Positions 52,501 through 61,100 of a stretch of 64,000 nt of DNA are shown one piece after another. Location: assembly GCA_000149265.1 (NCBI GenBank), contig CH002044.1, positions 859,834-923,833 of the forward strand, written 5' to 3'. A program made the translations under genes and the position numbers. Source of the DNA: Ciona savignyi. Taxonomy: Eukaryota; Chordata; Ascidiacea; Phlebobranchia; Cionidae. A model generated the notes under the pieces. The model did no database searches, was not told the origin of the DNA, and saw nothing but the letters and a program-made list of their open reading frames with translations. Positions within the stretch are counted from its first letter, which is position 1. Every line of letters begins with the position of its first letter.

Positions 52501-54326
52501 TTACCGGAGATGTTGTAGTGTTTTGTTTATAATTCACACGTTCCTATAATTTGGTAGAAACCATTATTCGCTGGGTTCAGGCAATGTCCGTTAAGTGTCT
52601 TACCCAAAGACACAACTGCCTAGATAGCGACCAGTTTCGCATCTGCAACCTTTCAGCTGAAAGGTGATGCACTAAACCAGTAGACTAATCTGTTGGACAG
52701 GTGGTAACTTTATAAATCGATTAAGATTTTTGGGTGTATTTAATTAAAACTTAATTGATAAAAAACAGATTAGTCTATTATATAGATGTTCCTTAAAAAA
52801 ATATCTCATGAGATAAATATTTTTAAATCAACCATGAACATGAAATTAGCAACAAACATAATACTAAATAATTTAACTGTGAATATATGGTATTTTTCCA
52901 ATGTAAAACTGGCTATTTGGGTTAGTATGGGATCTACCATCTACTTCTACATTACTGTATAATGTAAGAGAGCCAATGATACAGTCAGTGAGAAAGAAGC
53001 ATATACACATGGGTGGGTTCAGACACACAAGTTGTGGCATCATCAAGCAGTTGGATCAGATACACAGGTAGTTAGCTCTTAGCCAAGACACACAAGTGAC
53101 TAGATCAGATACACAGTTATATAGATCATATGCACATATAGTTGCGTTATGTACACAGGAAGTTAGTTAAGACATACAAGTGGTTGGGTCAGATACACAG
53201 ATGAATGAGTCAGATATACACATGCAGTTGAATAAGTTACTTGGTAGGCTGGATCAGACACACAGACGGATGAATCATACACACATATGGTTGGATCAGA
53301 TATACAGGTAGATGAATCATACACACATATGGTTGTATCAGATACGCAGGTAGATGGATGAGATGCACAGGTGAAAGCACACACTACACATACTTGACGA
53401 ATTGCTCCTAAAAGTGGACACCCAAAGCTCCTCAACTGACTTTCTTTTGTAAGTTTCGTCTCTTGAGTAAGACTTCGCTTCAACTGGTAACGCATTGTTT
53501 ATTCTTTCACAAGATTTAAGAAAATGAAGGGATGTGGGTGGTAAAAGAGTAAAATGTGGGAAAAGAGAAAGAGGAGCATAGACTATTAAAAACTATCGTT
53601 AAAATCGTCCATTTATCGTACCTAAGTCTGGTTATAAAAGTAGTGTTTTGCAGTTGGTATTTTTATTGGTATTTGGACAGCCCATTTTATTGAGTTAAAA
53701 AAAAAGTTGAACCCAGTAGTCACCTGTTCCAAGCCTCAGTGATCGCAGCCACATCTCTCTGGTGGTTTCCCCGAGAACATGTTCCTGGTGTTTGTTGCCT
53801 CCCGTCGTCAGCGGTCGCCACATCTGTACAAATAATTTTATCTTCAACCAGCGATACTTGTTTAGAGATCATCACAGTGACGTTTGATGCATTGAAATTG
53901 TTCTGCGATATACTCTAAACTGCTGTTGGCAAGCATCGCAAAACTCAAATTTTGCAGACCTTTTAATATGCCTAAACAGTTCACATGGAAGTAACGATGG
54001 ATCTTGTGATTCCAAGTTTAAACCTAAACCCATTGAAAAAATATTCTACATGCCAGGAGTAAAAGATAGCACTGTTTCTCTGACAATTGTGGTCAAATGT
54101 GCACTTAGACAAAAAAAGAATATTTCTAAAATTTTGTGAATCCAAAAAACATCTATGTTAGGTCCAGCAGCCAAAAAGGCCATGCTAATTATGTTTTACC
54201 AATTTTATAAGTTATCTTATAAAGTAAATTTACCTTTGTTTTATTTGGTGGGGCCCTTGGCGAACAAGAAGCACTGTAGGGTGAGGGGGGTCGCTTTAAC
54301 TTCTCTGAGTTATTTTTGGACGGCAT
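37599..54326 (-). CDS. IQCE: IQ domain-containing protein E (EvC complex, Hedgehog signalling)
   Basis: In vertebrates IQCE, with EFCAB7, anchors EVC-EVC2 at the base of the primary cilium for Smoothened signalling. Exons on the reverse strand: 54326-54234, 53823-53724, 53483-53394, 52332-52097, 51690-51577, 44258-44076, 43858-43809, 42372-42191, 41834-41757, 40932-40830, 40464-40351, 39990-39873, 39278-39092, 38528-38393, 37680-37599. All phases join, giving about 621 aa (human 695). The N-terminus is SP-rich (RPPSPYSASCSPRAPP); then PGTPRYKSQEEMYEEIIQLKK and RRIEEESQRKDKSLDQLL, both close to human IQCE. Long coiled coils follow, then three IQ motifs: STIQRQWKKHRK, FIQSSFRGHLARE, YIQAAMRGHIARE. 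The last exon (27 codons) is the weakest call. A BEL element fills intron 5. Confidence 0.93.
37685..37905 (-). mobile_element. Decayed SINE copy
   Basis: CACACAGGCAATCATCAG, GAGTTATTGCAGTGTG and TCTACTGGGTCCAAGCAATT keep the family order. It lies in the last IQCE intron. Confidence 0.55.
38650..38875 (+). mobile_element. Decayed SINE copy in IQCE intron
   Basis: AAAACTGGTCACTAGCTAGTC, ATTGCCTTAACCGAGTGGAT and CACTGCAATAGCTGTTAG are recognisable; the body end is lost. Confidence 0.6.
39531..39815 (+). mobile_element. tRNA-derived SINE, best full-length copy
   Basis: The head GCCCGGTTAGTCTAGTGGTT (A-box region) and GGTTGCAGGTCCGAAACTGG (B-box position) are tRNA-like. The body has TGTGTCCTTGGGCAAGGCGC, CCAGCGAATTAGTGGGTTCT, CGACAGTGGGCGCAAGG and GACGATTGCCTGTGTGTTAA; the tail is AACATGAACATCCTATTGTCC. 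It is transcribed antisense to the host IQCE intron. Ciona is known to carry a composite tRNA-related SINE; whether this is that family needs a library match. Confidence 0.88.
41299..41615 (-). mobile_element. tRNA-derived SINE, full length
   Basis: Tail (AGGATAGGATAGGATATTCA) at 41299 and head complement ending CCAGACTAACCGGTCGGACA at about 41597. It lies in an IQCE intron, same strand as the gene. Confidence 0.87.
41965..42115 (-). mobile_element. SINE tail-half fragment
   Basis: AATATTCATTTTTATCCCTG, GTTAACCAATAGGTAATC, ACTGGAGCTATTGCA and GTTCCCTCAATTT match the tail half of the SINE; the head is missing. Confidence 0.65.
42388..42440 (-). mobile_element. SINE tail fragment
   Basis: GGTATATTCATGTTTATCCC to TTTAACACATGGG: only the tail, just upstream of a complete copy. 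Confidence 0.5.
42498..42800 (-). mobile_element. tRNA-derived SINE, full length
   Basis: Tail AGGATAGGATAGGATATTCA, body with CAGGCAATGTCCGTCAAGTG and TTGCCCAAGGACACAACCGA, and head complement ending ACCAAGCTAATCTGTCGG. It lies in an IQCE intron. Confidence 0.87.
44615..45107 (+). repeat. 5' LTR of BEL/Pao element
   Basis: 493 bp, TGTAACTGCGAAAATTTAAT ... TTCGGCAGTTACA. The gag start codon lies 28 bp downstream. Confidence 0.96.
45135..48503 (+). pseudogene. BEL/Pao gag, protease and reverse transcriptase (ends at a premature stop)
   Basis: 1122 codons from the ATG just after the 5' LTR to a TAA at 48501-48503. Order: charged coiled-coil gag N-terminus, two CCHC-like knuckles (CKLCDGMHYLNQC near residue 431, CFSCLNAGHIVRNC near 464), an aspartic protease site (FLDNGSTSSF, about residue 566), then RT with CSPSCANFALRK and the catalytic FYVDD near residue 963. 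In the RT motif-A region the text runs from SDIQ directly into DYFRFMWW; compared with the BEL family a short in-frame piece seems to be missing there. The stop is in the same frame as the rest of pol, which begins at the next codon. Expected product is inactive. Confidence 0.93.
48504..50618 (+). pseudogene. BEL/Pao RNase H and integrase, downstream of the in-frame stop
   Basis: 704 codons continue the same frame directly after the TAA at 48501. RNase H: FSDASEESYG, then KTRLVPLKRLSVPRLEL and the WTDSTTVLRYL segment. Integrase: a zinc-binding H..H..C..C region with NCMHCRK, then the DDE core with VGVDYFGPF and IRSDNGTNFVG, and the third acidic residue in a VWERQIRTIRKVL context. The C-terminal PNHLLHL and WSLGRVIETYPDKSGTVRSV segments are usual for BEL. 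There are no further stops to 50618. It would need readthrough to be made from the gag start. Confidence 0.93.
50802..51294 (+). repeat. 3' LTR of BEL/Pao element
   Basis: 493 bp, apparently identical to the 5' LTR, followed by the rest of the (TA)n run. Confidence 0.96.
52395..52710 (-). mobile_element. tRNA-derived SINE, near full length
   Basis: Full family order on the reverse strand, from the ACTTATGTTTTTCCCCGTAA tail region to the head complement CCAGTAGACTAATCTGTTGG. It lies in the IQCE intron between exons 3 and 4. Confidence 0.82.
53030..53375. repeat. Minisatellite of ACACAGGTAG / GGTTGGATCAGATAC type
   Basis: Words such as GATCAGATACACAGGTAG and GAATCATACACACATATGGTTG alternate with a period near 42 bp in the clearest part (53240-53360). 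It lies in an IQCE intron right after exon 3; the reverse strand stays open and yields a Cys/Ser-rich repetitive translation, which I take as an artefact. Confidence 0.7.
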
Positions 54327-55255
54327 GTTCAATTACTTTATTTCAACCGCCTAGATGAATGGGTATATTTGTAATTCAGTTTCATAATCGGTTTCTCAAC
54401 CTGAATCATGGGATACACATTATATTTTTAACAAGATCTTGTACATGCAACAGTGGAAATCCTGTGTGCATTTGTGATACTTTTGGTTTTCTTTTTAAGA
54501 TGTATTTTTATGTTATATTTATGGTTTTTGAGGTTTGGTATGCATTCATGTTATGTATACCAAACCTTATGTTGCATTTATGTACACAAGTCATGCGATA
54601 TAGTTTTAACATAAATGTTCATTAACTAAAATTTATTAAGTTTAAAACACAAATAAACATGTTATAAGTTTTGCGTACTTTTAAGGCAATACCAACAGGC
54701 AACAAACCAATATCGTTAATAAAGACTGTATACTGTTGCCTTCTGTATAGAGGCGAATAACACACCACAATATTACCACCTGTCCAATTAAAATAAATTT
54801 TTATTCACTTCAATTTGATTGAAAAACAACACAATATCAAATTCAAACTTATAATATTAAACAGATGGTAAACAAAACAGCGTCTTGGTTTCCAACCCCA
54901 ACAACAATTTATAGTATTTCTATAGAATTATTTTATTTGTTAAAAAGGGGAATCGATGTTTTTGTTATTGTTAAGTTAATATTTGAACCCCCAAAAAAAC
55001 TATTTATAATTTTCATTTGTATTTTTGTTAACTTAAAGTTGCAAATATTGCAACAGAAGTTTATCGTGATCGAGTTCATCATGTTTATGCGTAAATTTGC
55101 AACACGATTTCATCCGAATCGTGGGAACAAGCTATTCAACTCTGTACCATGTGAAAAAGATTTTTTTGATGAGCTATCCAACAATAATGACAGTCGTAGA
55201 GAAACTAAAAGAACTTTATTACAACACGCAAATATTATTTTTACACATTATTCTA
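54327..55255. other. IQCE upstream flank
   Basis: AT-rich, with no supported gene. An open frame at 54865-55293 has no recognisable domain and runs into the transposon TIR. This stretch plus the transposon and 58002-58131 forms the IQCE/THOC1 divergent promoter interval. Confidence 0.35.
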
Positions 55256-55821
55256 TTAAAGGGGAACTGAAGTCAATTTTAAGAATATCTTAATAAATGG
55301 AAAAAAATACGCTGATTTCAAAAATCAAATCAGTTTCTTCCAATATTGTTTTGTTAAAGAGTTATGAGCAAATATGCATTTTATTTTATGTTAGGGGATT
55401 TCCCGTATTACGTCACTGACGTTGTTGAGATTTCGTGCCTATATGCATTGTATACAATCATGTGCCAGTTTAGAGGTGAATTAGTAACATAAGCGCCTGC
55501 AGAAGCGTTGTATTTTCGTTTTTTTTATGGAGACTTAGCATAACACTTGTCATATAGCCTAACTGAACCAATGTACCCGCGTGACAGCTTACCTTAAGCA
55601 CGCTCATTGAGGCCTGCACGATCCAGGACCTAAGCTGAATGCTGAGGTATACAGGTCACGTATTTAAATGACTTTAGAATAATAAGTCTTAGCAATTTAT
55701 ATCATAAATCATAGAAGTGAAGACAGAACAAGAAAACTAGAACAGGAGGCAGCAAACTGTAACTGCCAGCAATTTATAAAAATAAACCAGCCATCAATCA
55801 AAGATCAGACTATGCGGTGGG

Positions 55822-56202
55822 CCAGTATGGAAAGTACGGCAGCTGCACACTCGAGTTTTTTTTTCCTGCGTCTTTGCACACTTGGGTAATTTCACACACG
55901 CTCGTGAGCTGGTAGTATAAACATCGTATAATTTCCAACAAACCTGTAATCCTACCTCTGGACCTCGGGTAATTTACTGTCGGTACGTTTTTTGTTGCAT
56001 AGATAGATATGTTAGCTGATGGATACGATAGATTTAGGATAGAATAATATGTTTGTTTAAGATTTTAACAAAATAGTAATGAAAAAGAGATTGTGTGCAC
56101 ACTTAAAGTGTGCACTCTTGGACGTTTGCACACTGTACACTTAAATATTTGGCGCGTGCACACTCGAGATCTCGGCGAAAATTGACGTACTTTCCATACG
56201 GG
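55822..56202. mobile_element. Nested hAT-like MITE, 381 bp
   Basis: The ends CCAGTATGGAAAGTACG and the complement CCCGTATGGAAAGTACG form 17-bp TIRs with one mismatch. An exact 8-bp duplication, GCGGTGGG, flanks it (55814-55821 and 56203-56210). It interrupts the left arm of the fold-back element, whose sequence resumes right after. Confidence 0.88.
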
Positions 56203-56519
56203 GCGGTGGGAACAGCCTATTTCTTTCATGATTGTTGCTTTTCAATATATAGCCATAATCTGCAACGTAGACTAGCAATGTTGTTATCAACCCCTAGGCT
56301 ACAAACTGAGAGTGTGAGAGATTTGGTATACATATGCATAGAAGTTTTAACAAATTTCTTTTCTTCATTTCTAGAGTAAATTTAAGTTAATGTTGTAACA
56401 CTAAGATAGATGACAGTTGTCAGCATTCTGGCATGGATGAAAGAAGTTTTATTGTACACAATAAAACAACACAAATTTAGTCATGTGCGTTTGAACCAAG
56501 GAAAACGTCTGAAAGTATC

Positions 56520-56696
56520 TTTGCAGATGCAAGCCCCATAGAAGAAAATGTTTATTTAGAAACATTACCTATTGACATGACTTGGTGCCGTTGCAAAAAC
56601 TGTATTGTTATGGACACACCGCAAGAAATGTTTATGCTGCATGAATGTACATGCATTTGTGCACAAAATAATGCCAGACTGGACTTGCATTACTAA
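56520..56696 (+). pseudogene. P2X7-receptor C-terminal-like zinc-binding fragment in the transposon
   Basis: A short frame ending at TAA 56694-56696. It reads MTWCRCKNCIVMDTPQE, which fits the W-C-x-C-x2-C-x2-M-x-T-x2-E pattern of the P2X7 intracellular (ballast) domain also found in many animal transposon-linked proteins. The following Cys-Cys of the usual pattern is not present. A TTTGCAG acceptor-like site precedes it at 56526. No upstream exon is identified, so treat it as a remnant. The domain call rests on the motif only. Confidence 0.5.
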
Positions 56697-56702
56697 AAGT
56701 CC

Positions 56703-57110
56703 TTATTTTTCAATTATCTGCTTGGATAAAGAAGTTCTTGAAGTTGCACTTGATGTACTGGGTTGATCACTATGTTTAAAATCATAATCAGAAAAATTTA
56801 AAATTGTTGGAACTGTATTTTTCACCAAGTGGTTTGTTTTCATCATCTTGGCTACTCCATTGGAGTCAAATACAATTTTACTATGATAATCCTTGTCACA
56901 AATATGTGCACTACACACTGCGGTTCTTTTTCCAGGTAGTTTAGAACGCTTGCATTGTTGTATCCATTGCTTCAACCGTTTTTTGTCGTTGTGAGGAAAT
57001 CAATGGAAGAGCACAGGTGGATTGGAATTTCGTGTGCTGTAATAGGAATTTGTACATCCTGGAGCAAAACAATATACTCCAATCACTCTTTCTTCCTTCT
57101 CAGTGGCTTA
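56703..57110 (-). pseudogene. THAP zinc-finger protein remnant, one internal stop
   Basis: On the reverse strand the frame runs from about 57110 to the stop at 56703. It has a complete THAP-type C2CH layout: YCFAPGCTN (Cys pair), then LKQWIQQC with SKLPGK, VCSAH (Cys and His) and the closing NTVPTI, a variant of the AVPTIF box. After it comes a Ser/Thr-rich tail of about 30 residues. A TGA at 57002-57000 interrupts the finger. The only nearby ATG (57121) is in another frame. THAP fingers are the DNA-binding part of P-element-type transposases; no catalytic part is seen. Its stop lies 7 bp from the stop of the convergent fragment on the other strand. Confidence 0.75.
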
Positions 57111-58131
57111 ACTTTAGGCATTTTATAATATCTAATAAAAAGAACTAAATTAGAAATGTGGTATATTCTTATTAACTTATTTGGGTAGTTAAGTAAAGAT
57201 CTATTATATATATTCTTCACTTACTTATCTGAGTGCTTGCTGTGTACTTATTGTCAGACTACACATCAGCTACTCAACTGTGGATTAACTGTTTTTGCAA
57301 TAAGTGGTATTCTCAACCAGTAGGCTAATGCTCAGTTTCAATAACAGCAGACATTAAATGCACCACATACACAACAGCAAAACATTATACAAACAGCCAA
57401 GGTAAACCATGAAAGAAATAGGCTTTTCCCACCGCATAGTCTAGCCTTTGCCTAATGGCTGGTTTATTTCTATAAATTGCTGGCAGAGTGGCAGTTACAG
57501 TTTAATGCATTCTGTTATAGTTTTCTTGTTCTGTTTTCACTTTTATTGATTATGATATAAATTGCTAAGACTTATTATTCTAAAGTCATTTAAATACGAG
57601 ACCTGTATACCTCAGCATTCAGCTTAGGTCCAGGACCGTGCAGGCCTTAATGACCGCGCTTAAAGTAAGCTGTCACCATGTACATTGGTTCAGTAAGACT
57701 ATATGACAAGTGTTATGCTAAGTCTTCATAATAAAAACGAAAATACAACGCTCCTGCAGGCGCTTCTGTTACTAATTCACCTCTAAACTGACACATGATT
57801 GTATACAATGCATATAGGCACGAAATCTCAACAACGTCAGTGACGTAATACGGGAAATCCCCTAACATAAAATGAAATACATATTTGCTCATAACTCTTT
57901 AACCAAAAAATATTGGAAGAAACTGATTTGATTTTTGAAATCAGCGTATTTTTTTCCATTTATTAAGATATTCTTAAAATTGACTTCAGGTTCCCCTTTA
58001 ACTTTGACTGTTCTTCCAATTTAAATTCTATGAATAGTTAGTGTTAGGGTTCTCCCCTTAACAAGAAATATCTTAACACAAGGATCATTACATAGGAAAA
58101 TCAACTAAAAGTTTTTTTTAAACGGAACGGC

Positions 58132-61100
58132 ATGACTGAAACGGCGCAAGATTTTCTATTTGAAAATGCCAGGGGGAAATTTAAGGTATTTTATTAGATT
58201 TTAATAATTTTTATATTTTTTATCTGGTAATTAAATAGGTATTTATATTAGCGGATTCAAAACGGGTCACAAGCTAGTCGGGTTGAGTCTTTGGGCAAGG
58301 CACTTAATGGACATTGCCTGAACCCAGTTTACACCCTGCAATACCTTCAGTAACCTGAAAGTGGGTGTGGAGTACTTTTTTAGATTTCTTGTGTGAGAAT
58401 GCTACTTTATGTAATAGCGTAGTAATCTGATATTTGTCTGCGTGAAAACGCACTTTGCATTTTACCATTCATGGGGAAAAATTGAATATCTTATCTTATT
58501 AGTCCTTTATCTAAAAACTACCATTTCTCCTGCTTGACAAATAACTAAAATGTGGATTCGTTGGTCATTCAGCTAAAAGTTGGGCACTAGCTAGTGTACC
58601 CGATTGTGCCCACAGGCAAAGTACATAGTTGTCTGACCAGTAAACTCAATTTGTACAAGCCTTGGTGGTATGCAGGCAGCCAAAAGTTGTTGGATTTTAA
58701 CGATCTGCTGGCTAGATAGTTGTGTCCTTTAACAAGGAACTTTGTCGACTGTTGGCACTGAGTATTTTAACAAATTGCGGGAATGGTAACTCAGGGATTA
58801 TCCAGTCCACAGGATAAAATACACAGATCATGGGACAGACACAAACCTAGTTTGTCCAGTTAAATAGCTTAGTGGGTTAGTAAGTTACCTTTTGTCGCTA
58901 GCTACTTATTTGTATGCTTGCACTTAGTGGATATTGCGTGGAGTCAGTGGATTAAGAGGTTGCACTAAAACTAACATGCTGATAATTCTTTGTTTAGTAA
59001 TCTTAAGATATGAAAACTGTGTGATATATTTGTAAATTGGATATGGGAAAGATGTACAAGTTACATGTACAAACGTTTTAATATTTTAATTTGCATTTAT
59101 CATAAGGTGGCACCTGCTTTAATAACCGCATAGTTTCTCGGTGTCTCCTAGTTAAACTTTAGTTTAATTTATTTCCGTATTGTTATTATTTTGTTGCTGT
59201 GCTTTTAACAAATAAAAATGTTTGATTGATTGATTGCTAAGTAATGTACCAACTTCTTGTCTGAGAACACTTTTTAATGATTTATATGGACAAATCATTA
59301 ATATTCTATCCAAACTACATTAAATATTCCAGAAAGTTCTGCTTGAAGACGTGAACAACACCCAACAGGATGAGGTTCCAAGCTTCATCGAGTTTTACGG
59401 CAAATTTACGGGCTCCGAGCAAGAGAAGAAGACCGCCACCGACCAAACTCTGAGGGATCTTATACGAGATGAAGTTTTAGCGAAAATCCACGAGAAATCG
59501 GACATTCCGCGAGCCCTACATATCATCAATGTCATCGTGGCAGTGGCGAAACAAGGTTGCAATATTTTAAAATCTTTGCATATTTAAAAAGGGCCAGAAG
59601 GGTGTTTGAAACGTAGTTGTTACATGCATATGTGTCTAGTGTGAATGAACGATAATTTTTTGTTGCTAAATTCCATTGCTTTAAACCTTTGGATTATAAT
59701 TAGTGACCAAAGTCATTGTTGACCATCCATGATCAATAGCCGTTCTCCCACATTACCATCCTCCATCTTTGCAGTTCTGGGTTAAGTTACATTTTTTCAC
59801 CCATCCTGTTGTTTATGGCAGGAGTGAACCATCATACCCCACCCTCACACTTATTTTCCTCCCAACCATTCCAGGATTGTGCTCACCCACTGTCCCATTT
59901 ACCCTACTCGGTGATGTGTTGGATTGTTCCACGCTGGATTTGTGCGACCTTTTGTTTCAATATGTGGAGGAGAGGGTGGCAATTTGGAAGTCTCCTGTTT
60001 TCTACACTGCTGGTTAGTCGCTATGGTCATAACCCTCCAATCCTATTAATAACTCTGAGCATTCACTCACTAACTCTGGCTGGATGCTTTGCTTGAAACC
60101 TTTGTAATCCTGTGATTAAAATTAAATCAAGGCTGACTTAGATGTCCATACAAGCCGAGATAACTTGGGTTAAAATTGCAACCAACATCACAGCATTACA
60201 ATTTGTCCCCAATTTTATATGATCAGTCCCCCTACTTTCTGTCCTCATGAGTAGTTAGCCTATCCACAGTACCCAGTATTTCTTCACAATATTCATGTTT
60301 ATCAGGAAAGAACTACCTTCTTCGAATGTGCAACGACTTGTTAAGGAGATTATCCCAGTCGCAAAACACTGTTTTCTGTGGCAGGATCCAACTTTTCTTG
60401 GCAAGGTTATTCCCCTTGTCAGAGAAGTCAGCGCTTAACTTGGTAAGTTGGCATACATGGGTCTTTTTAGCATTTGAAGGAATTGTCAGAAAAAAAACTT
60501 ATTTCTGGCAACGTCAATCTGTTTACATCTTTTATTTTTTACAATTTTATAAGAAAACAATGGGTTTATGATATAGATATATAACAAGTGAAACGTCTAA
60601 AAATGTATTTTTCAAGGAAAATATTTAATATTAAGAGATTTTTTAGTGTTTTGGTAATTAATTTTTTACTTTAAACACCCTCTTTAGTGGCAATGGCAGA
60701 TCTTGTTAAAAATATTACAAGTGAATTTAAAAGTTGATCATAATTAAAGCGGATGGTTTCCAGGTTAGCCAATTCAACCTCGACAATGTAACGATATTCA
60801 ACAATGAACCCACCAAGTCAACACTTGATGTTGATAGAGAGGATCAGATGGAAACAGATGAAATCAAAGCTGAAAGGTTCAAAATCCATCAACTATATTT
60901 CCACTCTATGTAGTTTTTATGGACTCTACATACTTTGTATATATATTTGTCTTTAAATCAACTTTATTTCATTTGTTTTGTTTTTGTTTTTTCGCTGGGG
61001 CGTTATCACACAGGTAATCATTAGATTACCTCACCATCAGGTTTCCACATCTATTGTGGTGTATTGTATACATTTAAGACATTCCTTTAGTTTAGAAGAA

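Larger units (their letters stand above)
55260..57997. mobile_element. Fold-back DNA transposon with TIRs of about 590 bp
   Basis: The left arm (55260-55821 plus 56211-56240 after a later insertion) is the inverse of the right arm (about 57405-57997). The ends are AGGGGAACTGAAGTC and the complement of GACTTCAGGTTCCCCT. TTAA stands at both outer edges (55256-55259, 57998-58001), so a TTAA target duplication is possible. Arms differ by scattered changes and small indels. The core has two convergent coding remnants: a P2X7-C-terminus-like piece (+) and a THAP finger (-). It occupies most of the space between IQCE and THOC1. Confidence 0.85.

Noticed and set aside
53163-53495. Reverse-strand Cys-rich repetitive protein
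   Set aside because: Product of the minisatellite; the IQCE exon in the same place uses another frame with good phase and homology.
54865-55293. 142-codon open frame between IQCE and the fold-back element
   Set aside because: Runs into the transposon arm, shows no domain, and consists of AT-rich codons (I, F, K, N); chance is likely.
56110-56379. 89-codon open frame across the nested MITE edge
   Set aside because: Crosses the MITE terminus and target duplication, so it is an accidental fusion.
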